A stretch of DNA of 64,000 nt from Hamiltosporidium tvaerminnensis (taxonomy: Eukaryota > Microsporidia > Dubosqiidae): contig CM061254.1 of NCBI GenBank assembly GCA_022605425.2, positions 124,001-188,000 on the forward strand. Direction: 5' to 3'. A program made the position numbers and the translations under genes. Below are positions 1 to 10,255 of the stretch, piece after piece. The notes beneath the pieces were generated by a model, which did no database searches, had not been told where the DNA came from, and worked only from the letters and a program-made list of their open reading frames with translations. Positions within the stretch are counted from its first letter, which is position 1. Each line of letters opens with the position of its first letter.

Positions 1-683
1 GTTTTTACCATAAACTTAAACATAGAACTATAACTTAATAATCAAATTATAGCTTTTTTGGCCAATCAAATTATTAAGCGATTTTTATATAATTTTATAA
101 GACTTAATGTCAGAAAATAAGATGTAATTAGCTTTTTTGAATGTCTAGAGAATAAGTTGGCTTTTTTTCTTAAACATGGCTTTATTATTCTTGAATTGAA
201 ATATTTATCGATTATATAAAAGCTAGTAATTCGTTTGAATTTTTAAGCTTAAGTGACTTATTTTATGATCTATAATATTGTATCGGTGGAAAAAATCGTT
301 AAAAATATTTTTAACCGAATTTTGAAATGATTTACATCTAATACCCTTAGTATGATAAGATTTAATACTCCCTAAATACCCAAATTAAATTTCTTACATT
401 TTACTTGTTTAGAAACAATTTATTCCTTTGGTTTTTACTCTATTATTTCAGCTCTAATGTTTTTATTGAAATTCCTTCTCACAAGAATATTGACTAAAAA
501 AAGAAATTTAATTCAAAATATAATATAATCAAATTAGATCTACAACCATAGACCTTATTTTTATAATAAAAAAATCTTTTTAATATTTTTTAGATCATTT
601 ATTTCTCTTTTTAGAATTTATTAATTAATAATTAAATTTTTACTACAATCATTCTAATATATAACCGATATAGTAGAATAGAA
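1..683. other. AT-rich spacer
   Basis: No gene, repeat or RNA could be supported. The last 25 bases hold a possible promoter element, ACCGATA at 663-669, before the next start codon. Confidence 0.5.
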
Positions 684-1199
684 ATGATTTTGAAGCATTT
701 TTTGGTTTTTTTTATGATTCTCAGATGTAAACCTTGTTTTTTTAATAAAAAAATAAAAAAAACGCCATTTAAAGTAAATCGAAATACCAATGATGACACA
801 TATATCAAATTTGATACAGTTGATGACGATATTTCGTTCATTTCTCATGAAGAAAAGAATTTTAGATCTTTATGTAACAAGAGTAACGATGAACGAGCTT
901 TATATCATGATAGCGTCTGTACAAATGAGTATAAAGGAAAATCATATAATCTTCAAGATAAATCCACACAGAAAGCCTTGTCCACCATATATGAAGAAAA
1001 GGAACTTAAAGATAAAACTGAAAGATCTGAAAATAAACCGGGAATGAGCAGTGTTGGCGAATATTTAAATAATATACACGATAGTTGTAAAGATGCATCT
1101 AATGATAGGCTTACAGATATTCTGCCTGATGCGTCTATAATTAGTGTAAATGATAACGACATTGATGAAAATGATATTCCATTTTATTCAAAGCTATAA
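684..1199 (+). CDS. Hypothetical secreted acidic protein (171 aa)
   Basis: I do not recognise a family. The protein opens with a hydrophobic stretch (residues about 2-20, MILKHFLVFFMILRC), which looks like a signal peptide. A short basic patch follows (KKIKKTPFK), then about 135 residues rich in Asp, Glu, Ser and Asn with no membrane segment. That layout matches small exported proteins of microsporidia. The ATG at 684 is the first in frame. It lies 15 nt after ACCGATA, which resembles the ACC-plus-AT element before the genes at 5597, 41817 and 45605. Codon use is A/T-biased but the acidic, Ser-rich composition is unlike a random AT-rich frame. Nothing links it to a pathway. A second frame inside it (790-1047) looks like a shadow. 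Confidence 0.6.
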   Translation: MILKHFLVFFMILRCKPCFFNKKIKKTPFKVNRNTNDDTYIKFDTVDDDISFISHEEKNFRSLCNKSNDERALYHDSVCTNEYKGKSYNLQDKSTQKALSTIYEEKELKDKTERSENKPGMSSVGEYLNNIHDSCKDASNDRLTDILPDASIISVNDNDIDENDIPFYSKL

Positions 1200-4100
1200 A
1201 TTTATATTAAGAAAACGAACCTACAGATAGTGAAAATAAAGCTGTATATTATAGAGAATGAATTATTCAAAAAACAAAAGTTAAATTATTTGCAATTATA
1301 TCTGATCATTTAATCTATATATTAAAAGACTTTCTAGTATATTTTCTAGAATTAAATATTATATTAAATCTTTGTATTTGTAATATAAGTTGATTATTCT
1401 TTTTAGATTATACATACAAACGATACACAAATTATATTTGCAAGTTTATCATCGAAATTAAACTATAAAAATAAAAAATTAGGATTAAGAAAATGCTACC
1501 TATATTCATCACACCAAAGTATAAATTATAACATAAAAAAGATCTTTTAAATTATCTTAATATGATATTAGCGATTGATATAATATCTAATAAATCAAAC
1601 TTTTTAGATTTTATTATATCAAAATTTATAAATAGAAGTAGATTCTATTTATTAAGTTATAAAAGATTAGTCTCAAATAAATATTTATCTTTCCAATATT
1701 TTTTAAAATATATTTTTTCTATATCTGATGTAGATGTGTTCTCTCATATTATTTTCTAATGAAAAAAAATATTAAAATGATTTAATTACAATTAAACAGA
1801 TAATTTTCCAGTATTTCTAAATAAAATATAAGTGAATATTAAATTAAATAGATAAATAAATATTTTTAAGTCAAAATATTTTCTATTTAGTCAATAAAAA
1901 TATATAGGAATTATAGATATATGGCAATTATCAATTGACTAGATACTTTTCTATTTTTAAAATCGTGCCTAAATTTTTCAAGTTCATATGATAAAAAACT
2001 GGGCTTTAAATACAAAGAATACTGAATAATTAAAACTAACAGATTATTTAAAATAATTCCACGCTATAAAGATATAAAAAACCATAACAAGGTTTACTTT
2101 CAAAATATTCTAAAAAATATCTTAAAAGAAAACTTTCATCATTAGAGTTAAAATATTTTAATTCGAGTCATCAGCACAACTTAGTATTTTCTTATAACTT
2201 TTTCATTCCGGAAAAATCCTCTTAAAGCTCTATTGCACAAAATTTTTACCGGAATCTTTCTATCATATATATTCATATTAGAATATTTTTTTCGTTTCTA
2301 TAGTTAATTGGTTAAAAAACCATCACCGAAAAAGAAATTTTGTAATTATTTTGATATTTATATTTTCAAAAAAGATTCTCAAACCAAATTTTAACGCTTT
2401 TTGATATAAAAAATACCGCTTCTATGAATTAGCCATTTCCTTTTGATAAAAGCTTGGTTAAAATATGTCTTTATAAATCTTCCAGTAGAATACCGAAAGT
2501 AAATAAACAAATAATAACTTAAAAATAAGGTATTATGTTTTGTTTAGACATAAATAATGTATCTTTGTAGATGTTTTTATTATCAGATTTTTTTATATAA
2601 TATGTAAAATAAAATAAGAGAATTATTAAAAATGTAGAGAATTCTAACTTTTCAAAGAAAGTATTTCTTTATTGTAAGAAATTTATGTATTGGATTCATA
2701 CGACATATCTACTTTATGAGAAAAATTTCTGCAATTAACTAAAATTCACAAAGGTTTAAAATAAAGTTGTTTTTTTATAATTAAAAAATCCTAAATACGA
2801 GATTTAATATTAACGTGCTGAATAAACATCTATTTTATAAAATATCTCATAATAAAGATTATACCTTAGTATCAAAGTATAATACGAACAGTTTTTTCAT
2901 AAAATCTTAAAAATATATAGTATAATTTTCCCTGCTTTACCTGATTCATTTCAAGACATGAAATGAAATGACGAGTTAGAGAGGTACGTTTAGGATAGTT
3001 TTTATTCTAAAATAAATCTATTTATATCATATTTATTTCCTATCTTAAAAAGAACTACACACGTATGATTAAAAAAGTAGAAATGGATATTAAAATATAT
3101 GCAGTTGGTAAAATTGTATCGGAAAAGCTGTTATTTGAATTCGTATTGAAATCGTCCGTGTAATTTACCTTATAAAAAAACGAAAAAATAAAAATGTAAA
3201 ATTTACGATGCAATTTTTTCATCTGCGGAGTTTTCTAATCAAAAAAAATTTTTTTTATTTATTTAGGTTTCAGATTAAAATTTGGGAAAATCCAAATTCA
3301 TAAAAATTATTTTATCTTTGAAGAAATATTTAGACTATAAATATATCCAGTGGATAGGATTAGCGCTTCTTTTATGTTGATCTTGTAAGAAAAAAGCGAT
3401 TTTTTAAAAAAATACAGTTTTAATAAACAACAATTTTTTATAAAAACCAAAGAGAGAAAAATTTCGAAAAACAGCATGTAATATTTAATAAACTTGTCAT
3501 AATAGATCTAAGAAATAAATCGAATGTATTAAAATTCTAAACAGGATTTTTTGAGTTTAAAATAGAAAATATGGACAAATATCTTTAATCGTTTAAGCTC
3601 TAGTTGATATCACTAATTAAGCCACATACATCATTTTATAGTATCTGCGGCATATCTTCAAACAAATTGTGTTAATCTAAGAAATTATGATAATTTGAAA
3701 AAGAAATATCGATGGATGAAAACTTCTAGATTGATTCAACATTTTTTTACTTTGCAGTTAAAAATACCAAATGTAAGCTTACTATCTGATTTGTAGCCAA
3801 TTATTGATATGAAGGTGCCTTAATCTTTTTGCAAGGTAATAGATACAGGCGAATTAAGCAGCTGCTGTTACAAAGGTTCTATATTCCCACAATGTTAGGT
3901 TTGCAAGAGATGTACCAAGACATCCTCAGAACTAAGGTAACTTCAAGGAAATAAAACGATTATATAGAAAATAGAATGCTTTATTTTTTCAACGAAATCT
4001 GGATGGAAATGCTTTACCAAAACCATTCAAATATGATATATCCTAGAGTAAACCCATTAAATAAATCTAAAATTCTAAAATTTAATGGAATAACAGACTT

Positions 4101-4216
4101 GATATTGCCTTATTAATACATTGAACCGAACTAAAGAATATTATTAAAAGTATAGAAGAGAAATATTCTATTTAATACAATCTTTCTTGTCTAAGAAATA
4201 AACAAAATATCATTGA
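1200..4216. other. AT-rich spacer with one open run
   Basis: No supportable gene. At about 3842-3955 (+) there is an unusually long open run containing YRRIKQLLLQRFYIP. It loosely recalls the zinc-binding start of retroelement integrases, but it ends at a stop and has no Cys pair. I treat it as unidentified. The rest is A/T with no repeat seen. Confidence 0.4.
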
Positions 4217-4598
4217 AACGTAACCGAAGCCATCATTTTTAGTCACAAAATAATTTATAGGAAACAAAGAATCGCCTACATTTCAACAATGCCCGAAAAA
4301 GCTGATGTCACAGAGTATAATATTGGATTTTATTCAGAACGATATGCTAGTATTCAAAAATATTCTGATACAAGTATATGTTCACAAAGAAACAAAACTA
4401 ATAACTTAAATAAAAGAAAGCCGAATAATGACAAAGAGAGATGGCTCTGACTCTTTGGAATCTGCAAAGAATAATGTGATAGATATGTCAAAAATTAGAT
4501 ATAAAAATATAATTAGAAGCTTGCAAAAAAATATACTAATCTTCCTTTTATTTACTTCTATTCTCCTATTTTATTTATTCTTCCTACCGCTTTTTTGA
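4217..4598 (+). pseudogene. Decayed tail-anchored membrane protein
   Basis: Two frames join into one plausible small protein. The first is open from about 4217, with an ATG at 4289, to a TGA at 4448, and is rich in Lys, Asn and Ser (for example KADVTEYNIGFYSERY). A one-base shift near 4440-4450 leads into a second frame that ends at 4598. That second frame reads SLESAKNNVIDMSK, then a strongly hydrophobic C-terminal segment (NILIFLLFTSILLFYLFF) and only a few residues more. A polar body plus a single C-terminal membrane anchor is the layout of SNARE-type and other tail-anchored proteins. I cannot assign a family. It is either a pseudogene with one frameshift or a gene with a sequencing error. 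Confidence 0.4.
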
Positions 4599-5579
4599 AT
4601 ATAATCATATTTATGTTCTAAATTAACTAAATTTAGAAAGGTTCACATACGAGTACGAAAATAAATATTCATAAACTACATTCAATTGGAAATATTCTGA
4701 TAAAAAAGCGATTAAATATTATGATTGACAAATTACATATAAAAATTTGATATTTTCAATCCTTTAGGCTATAAAATCATCTAAAACAGCACAATTGAGT
4801 TCTAAATCCAGACTAAATCTTATTACTGCGTTATTAATTGTTTTTTTAAATAGTACTGATAATATAAGAAACCTTTAGATTATTAAAAAATTTTCCTGTA
4901 AAATACATTTTATTATATTTTTTTGATAGATAATTTGTATCAAGCTGTTAAAAAAATATTTAAATAAAATAAACTAACAGTTTCACACAAATCAGTTTTT
5001 TAAATTCTATGGAAACCTCCAAATCATTTTAATAAAAGATATTCAAGTTTAAGCGCCATAAAAATACAATCAGGATGAATTTTCTTACATCTAAATACAT
5101 AACATATAGTTATTCCAATCCCTATAAATGTATATAAAATTGCTTCCAACGGAATAAATTATTAGATTATTACAAAATATTCAATTTTTTGAGTAGAAAA
5201 AATTCAAAAATTTATAAAGTAAAAGATTATTTACTTGAAATAAATAAAAAAAAAGAAATAATTTAAAATCTGGAAAAGTAGTGGTGAAAGAGGTAGAAGA
5301 AAACATAAAAAAATAGTAAAATTATTTTACCTCAGAATTTTATTTAATATAAATCTTATAACCTAATAAATATTTAAAATTAATATTTTTAAAATGAAAA
5401 GTAGTAAGAAATTTTAAAAGTTTTTTTTATCAAATGTTACTAAAATGAATCAATTTAATTAGCCTGAAATAGAAAAAGTGATTTTTTTTTAAATTTTTTT
5501 TTTTTCAAAAAATAGAAATGAATATTTAATTTTTCTAATTAAGTAAAATTTATGTATTTTTAAAGCGAAAAAAATTGAA
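4599..5579. other. AT-rich spacer
   Basis: Mostly long A and T runs. No gene or repeat seen. Confidence 0.5.
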
Positions 5580-5588
5580 CCCCTTAAA
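5579..5588 (+). promoter_or_regulatory. CCC-type start-proximal motif
   Basis: ACCCCTTAAA ends 8 nt before the ATG at 5597. C runs just before the start codon are a known microsporidian gene-start signal. A cluster of C is conspicuous in this AT-rich DNA. Confidence 0.5.
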
Positions 5589-5596
5589 GTTTTTGA

Positions 5597-6406
5597 ATGA
5601 AGTGTATTTCTATATTTTTATGTATCTTTTCAAGATTTTACTGTTCTTCAGACGAACTTCAATATGAAACCAATGTTGCTTTGTTAATACAAAAATTTGA
5701 AGGTTTAAATGAGGCGGTTAAAAAGGAATGCAAAAAGGAAACGTCGACTAGAAATAATCCTATCACTAAGTTAGTTCGCGAACAGACTAATTCTTACTCA
5801 CTTCCAAATGACGGTAGTGTTTATATTACAGAAGATGGAAATACAGTTCAAATGATCGGGATGTCAAGTAGTGATAATTTCGACATGGCTGAAAGATTAC
5901 CTATATCAAAAACTGAAGGAGAAAACTATAAAGATATCCTTTCAATTTCCCAGTCAGAAAAAACCCGCTCTAGTTCAGTTTCCGAACAAAATATATCAAG
6001 ATTATGTACTTTTGCACAAGAACTTGGTATATCGAACGATTCCTCTTTTGGAGGTATTACTGGATATAAGCTAGCTGATGAAACTGATGAAGAACCAGGA
6101 GATATTACTCCCATTACAGATGAATTTGTAAAAGGGGAGACGTATTTTACTGAAAGTACCTCTTTTTGTTATTTTTCTCGAATTCCTTCGGATAGTAAAT
6201 ATGAAGGTGAGGAAACTGGAGTAGATAGTGAAACTGGAGTAGATGAGGAAACTGGAGTAGATGAGGAAACTAGAGTAGATAGTGAAACTGGAGTAGATAG
6301 TGAAACCGAAGGTGGTCAAGAAATTCAAGAAACTGAAGAATACCAAGAAACTGAAGTAGATAGTGAAACCGAGGGTAATGAAGCAACCGATGGATTTTGG
6401 GTTTAA
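5597..6406 (+). CDS. Secreted acidic repeat protein (269 aa)
   Basis: Function unknown. The N terminus (MKCISIFLCIFSRFYCSS, residues 1-18) is a good signal peptide ending in a Tyr-Cys-Ser box that is shared with two broken genes at 41817 and 45605. The mature part has no membrane segment and is rich in Glu, Ser, Thr and Asp. From about residue 206 it holds five or so copies of a six-residue unit (ETGVDS/ETGVDE) that grade into Glu/Thr-rich degenerate copies near the end. The chain ends in GFWV. The ATG is the first in frame and follows a CCCC motif. The mix of signal peptide, acidic body and a short tandem repeat suggests a surface or exported parasite protein whose length can vary. It is the only intact member of its family in the window. 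Confidence 0.75.
   Translation: MKCISIFLCIFSRFYCSSDELQYETNVALLIQKFEGLNEAVKKECKKETSTRNNPITKLVREQTNSYSLPNDGSVYITEDGNTVQMIGMSSSDNFDMAERLPISKTEGENYKDILSISQSEKTRSSSVSEQNISRLCTFAQELGISNDSSFGGITGYKLADETDEEPGDITPITDEFVKGETYFTESTSFCYFSRIPSDSKYEGEETGVDSETGVDEETGVDEETRVDSETGVDSETEGGQEIQETEEYQETEVDSETEGNEATDGFWV
6212..6312 (+). repeat. 18-bp coding tandem repeat (ETGVD-S/E)
   Basis: About five copies of GAAACTGGAGTAGATAGT, with AGT/GAG variation in the last codon and a few substitutions. The repeat keeps frame inside the 5597-6406 gene, so unit gain or loss would change protein length without breaking it. Confidence 0.85.
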
Positions 6407-6716
6407 TTAAAACAATGATAGCGATTTATATTTTTACATTTTTTATGTCCAACGCATTTTTCTTAAGATTTATTTCTATGTCTTCACAAAGCTCATTCTT
6501 TTTTAATTTTTAACTTTTATGTTAATCAAGTAAAATTATTAGAAAACATCATTTATTGTGGAAATTACAATATTATATTCGTATTTAAGTTCTTTTTAAA
6601 ATGTCTTGATATATATTACATATATTTTTCAATTTTTTCTAGTAAAAAAAAGAAATCGGTTATCTTCATTGCTTCTTAAATTTTTATATATTAGAAATAC
6701 AAACTTTTATATAATC
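6407..6716. other. Spacer
   Basis: AT-rich, nothing seen. Confidence 0.5.
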
Positions 6717-6902
6717 AAGGTTCAATGGAAAGAACCATTTAAAACAAAGAAAATCTGTTAACCCAGAATTTTATCATTAAGGTTCAATGGAAAGAACCAT
6801 TTAAAACTAAGAAAATCTGTTAACCCAGAATTTTATAATCAAGGTTCAATGGAAAGAACCATTTAAAACCAAGAAAATCAGTTAACCCAGAATTTTATCA
6901 TT
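6717..6902 (+). repeat. 62-bp tandem repeat, three copies
   Basis: Units start at 6717, 6779 and 6841 (period exactly 62), and a fourth begins at 6903 but breaks off after AAGGTTCA. Copies differ at only a few bases. Each has a hairpin-capable GGTTCAATGGAAAGAACC (5-bp arms, 8-nt loop) and ends with GTTAACCCAGAATTTTAT. The same end sequence occurs once more at about 25097, at the 3' end of a retrotransposon remnant, so the array may derive from a retroelement 3' terminus. Confidence 0.9.
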
Positions 6903-6909
6903 AAGGTTC

Positions 6910-8121
6910 ATATTAATACTATAGGATTTAGATAATATATTATTTAATATAAAATATTTTTTATTCTATATATACTCTGACACAACCTATACATTGATAC
7001 TTATCATGGTAGTCGTCTATATATCTCTTATAAGTCAATCCTGGCTCGATAACTAATATTTTGTTAACAGAAAAGATTTTTAAGTTATTACTTTGGGATT
7101 TTTTACTTTCATTTGTGTTTTAAAGTGAATGAAAGTTGTAATAATCTGCAAAAATTTTAGTAGAAACAACAACATGATTTACAAAGCAAAACAGACAGTA
7201 TGAGGCAATATGTCTCAAAAAACACAATATTGCTTATTTATGGCTTTTTATTGCATCGAATTATATTTTTTTGTGTAAATAAAAAGCTATAATATACTTT
7301 TTCTACTTCGTATCAAAAAGTTTAACTTTTTTCTGTTGAAAATCATTGTGCGGCTAATTTTAACTCGAAATCCATCTAATTCTGCAAAATTGATTTATAT
7401 TTTAAAGATCGGAAAGATTAAATAGACAAATAACCGCAAAAATATGTGAAGAAACACATGGTTAATTGATTCAGTACCACCTTAATTCGGATTTAACAAT
7501 ATAGAACCAATGAGAAAAAACAGAATGTAGATGTAAGATTATGGCTTAAAATATGTAAAATGATCTAAATGCTTTAACCAATAAAGCACAACAAACCAAT
7601 ATTTACGAGTTTAGAGCAAATTAGAGGATAATTTTCATTAAATATGTCGAAAATCAAATAAATAGCTCTTTTTCCCCAAGTCCACCAGAAGAAAATAGAA
7701 TATAAGAAAGAAGTAGGAGTTTATCTCTTTATACAGATATTTGGTTGTTTTCAGTTTGAGATATTCGACTTACAGCCCATCGCAAACACTATTTGTTCGA
7801 AAGATAAAAGCGCTTCAAATCAGAAATCAATTTCGTTGCTTTACAGTTAAATTTTTATATTCTAAATATCTGACCAGATGGCTTCTTATTATATCTAATT
7901 TGAACAAGAAACTCACCTATTAACAATTAATCAAAAATTTTTTTAAGTTGATAATTGTATATTGAGCTAATATATCTACAACTCTAAATCCATAAATTTA
8001 TGTGAGAATTCTTTTTCGATATAAAGTAATTCAGGGAAAGTATTTGTCTTAAAACTCACTATTAGGCCAGACAAAAAATATCCTTTATATATAATAATGA
8101 ATATGTATATGAGTGTGTGTT
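6910..8121. other. Spacer with weak coding-like island
   Basis: No gene supported. On the minus strand about 6965-7110 there is an open run including KILVIEPGLTYKRYIDDY, which reads more like protein than chance, but no start, motif or homology supports it. The rest is A/T-rich. Confidence 0.35.
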
Positions 8122-8490
8122 TTAAAGGGTGTTAATAAAGAGGTATTATTATAATTATAAATGTAGATTAACTAAAGGGTTAATTATAGGATTTTATTAA
8201 AGGGTGTTAATAAAGAGGTATTATTATAATTATAAATGTAAGTTAACTAAAGGGTTAATTATAGGATTTTATTAAAGGGTGTTAATAACAGTGGGTCAAA
8301 TCAAAAGGTGTTAATATATAGCTTAGTATCTTGAAGTGTTAATATAAATAGTAGTATGTTAGAGGGGTTGTTAACATAGATTGTTGTATATTAAAGGGTT
8401 TTAGTAATAAGGGGAAATAGAATAGGATGTTATTTGAAGTATAATGTACTAAAGGGTGTTAATAATATAAATGTAATATTAAAGAGGAGA
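8122..8490 (+). repeat. 75-bp tandem repeat plus degenerate AAAGGGTGTTAAT copies
   Basis: Two near-identical 75-bp units start at 8122 and 8197, each opening with TTAAAGGGTGTTAATAAAG. A third starts at 8272 and diverges. The core AAAGGGTGTTAAT then recurs at irregular spacing to about 8490. G runs are confined to the plus strand. A single related core (TAGGGTGTTAATAAAAC) occurs near 55118. No protein frame spans it. Confidence 0.85.
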
Positions 8491-8961
8491 TTTACTGTTA
8501 CCACACATTTCACCGGTCCCGACGCATTATTCATTTAAAACTGTAAGATTCTTTACTTTAACCATTATAAAGACAATAAAATGCACAAGAATCAACGCTG
8601 CAGGTTGAAGAAAATATTTGATAAAAAGAGCTTTTCAGATCACAACCCTATGTAGCCAGATCTTTCGTAGGAATCTCTTCCAATTTTTTCGTTTAGAAAC
8701 TAGAACAAATACAAATAATATTCAAAAGCATTTAGTAATTTAAATACATATCAAGTGAATTAATAAACAAATGTATTATTTTGTTTTTATTATACTTGAA
8801 CCTACTGATTTTATAATAGAAGCTACATGTGACAGATAAGCCGTATATAAATAAACACACAAATCTCAAAGAATAAATTTATCATTTTTTTATATTTTAA
8901 TTACTCAAATTATATCTTTAATCGGTTTGAAAAAGGAAATAAAAAAATAAATTAAATTCAT
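8491..8961. other. Spacer
   Basis: AT-rich. No gene or repeat seen. Confidence 0.5.
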
Positions 8962-9159
8962 TTATTGTTTCTCAGAATTACAAATACATTTAGAAAGATG
9001 TGTTGTATATCTTCTAGAACTAACATAATTATTACAAACAATACATTTAGCTTTACTAATGATTTTAGTATCAGATGAATTTATTGGTTTAAGTTTAAAT
9101 GCTAATACTTCTTCATAACAGAAATATTTTAAAAATAAGTTTAGTGTTAGTTCAATCAT
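8962..9159 (-). CDS. Sgf11-like SAGA zinc-finger protein (65 aa)
   Basis: The C-terminal half carries Cys39, Cys42, His54 and Cys58 in the spacing C-x2-C-x11-H-x3-C, with the surrounding residues RRYTTHLSKC. This is the pattern of the Sgf11 zinc finger (family form: CxxC, Gly/Asn, Arg-Phe/Tyr, x2, HLxKC). In fungi and animals Sgf11 belongs to the deubiquitinase module of the SAGA coactivator, where the finger helps bind the nucleosome and the N-terminal helix packs against Ubp8 and Sus1. Residues 1-22 here (IELTLNLFLKYFCYEEVL) could be that helix. At 65 aa it is shorter than yeast Sgf11 (about 99 aa), in keeping with microsporidian protein shrinkage. The ATG is preceded by CCCCTTTAATT, a CCC motif directly before the start. 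The gene stands alone, with spacers on both sides. Confidence 0.75.
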   Translation of the reverse strand: MIELTLNLFLKYFCYEEVLAFKLKPINSSDTKIISKAKCIVCNNYVSSRRYTTHLSKCICNSEKQ

Positions 9160-9166
9160 AATTAAA

Positions 9167-9170
9167 GGGG
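9167..9170 (-). promoter_or_regulatory. CCCC motif before the Sgf11-like gene
   Basis: CCCC ends 7 nt before the ATG on the minus strand, in otherwise C-poor DNA. It fits the CCC start-proximal signal described in microsporidia. Confidence 0.5.
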
Positions 9171-9429
9171 TTGTGTAAAGGATTTTATAAAACGGTATTT
9201 TACATTTTTATAAATCAAGAACTTAAATGTTTTATTATTTTATAACAGAACTATGATAATGGATTTTATTATTCGTTTTATAATAAGTTTTTATAATAAA
9301 TTTATAATCTTTATTTATCACCTTAGATTTTAATTATTTTATAGTTTTAATATAAAGTGTTTTAAAATCTTGGTTTATAATGTTTTGATAATATTGATTT
9401 AGATAGACAATTACTGTGCCTAATACTTG

Positions 9430-10200
9430 GTTATAATAACTATATTAGATTTGTTTGGTGGAGGGAGGATAACCACATAAAAAACTTTCTGCTTGGCAAT
9501 GGGTGTGTGAAACTGGTGTGAGATCATTGTTTGGATTTTTGGTGGGAATACAACCACACTACATCTTCGGTTGTTCCATGGGAGTTGTTATGAGGAGGAG
9601 AGGTCTAAGAAATGGAGAAACTTTTTCTACAAATTTATTTGTAGTTTTTTATGTAACCAGATTGCAGACCGCAGCTGAACATGTAGGTAATTGCCATGTA
9701 AAAGCATGGAAACCTAGCCTTGCTCACTCGGGTTAGAAGACTTAGCGCCTGGGAGATATAAAACAAAAAACATTTAAAGCCGGGAGAGCTAAGTAGCAGG
9801 TTATACCTGTTGGTATGACATTGCACTGTCTAGGTGGACCCCATGTAAATCTCTGAAATATATCTTAGCTAGAAGTTTATTGGGTTCAGAAAGTGTAGAG
9901 TAAGTGGGAATGCTGCATAGTCTTGGGGGAGCCCAGGGGGGGCTTCGGCCTTCGATCACACTCCATGCAACGGACATTAACGAACTCCGGGCAACTGCCT
10001 CGCCTATTAATTAGGTTCTACACACCTGGTAGATGAAAGGCTTTGGGACGTAGGTATCGCAGGGGTTACTGATGGAGTTTTGGGGTAGCAGTTATTTATG
10101 TTAAACCTAGAACTGCGTTAATGTCATGAAAACAAATATAACACTTGCCACTGTTTAAAAAAGATGTGATACTTTTACATAAAGTAATTCCTAATTATAG
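9430..10200 (+). repeat. Dispersed repeat A, copy 1
   Basis: A 0.75-kb block clearly richer in G+C than its surroundings. It has a long diverged copy on the minus strand at 49.13-49.86 kb and fragments at 61.27-61.79 kb. Conserved landmarks in order are TTTGGATTTTTGG, AAGCATGGAAACCTA, CACTCGGGTTAGAAGA, TTGCACTGTCT, AAGTGGGAATGCTGCATAGT, a GAGCCC/GGGCTTC hairpin region, CTCGCCTATTAATTAGG and GGTATCGCAGG. A 77-codon frame at 9503-9736 (GVRSLFGFLVGIQPHY) is open here. Copy 2 is open over the same span in another frame (VWIFGRNKTTLH), so which frame is real is unclear. I do not recognise the element. It could be the 5' or 3' untranslated end of a retroelement. Confidence 0.75.
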
Positions 10201-10255
10201 TCATTGTCTTCAAAAACATTTAAATTGTGAGAATTACGGTCTTTAAATGTATTAC

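Noticed and set aside
1562-1759. 65-codon plus-strand frame
   Set aside because: Ile/Phe/Lys/Ser-rich with no motif; typical chance frame in AT-rich DNA.
3842-3955. Integrase zinc-binding domain
   Set aside because: Only a vague resemblance (YRRIKQLLLQRFYIP); the required His and Cys pairs are absent.
6717-6902. CRISPR array
   Set aside because: Units are directly adjacent, with no unique spacers.
8122-8490. Telomere repeat
   Set aside because: The unit is 75 bp then irregular, lies inside the window, and lacks a simple 5-8 bp repeat.
9900-10100. Possible rRNA fragment in repeat A because of its GC-rich, structured look
   Set aside because: I could not match it to a conserved rRNA segment, and its dispersed inverted copies fit a mobile repeat better.
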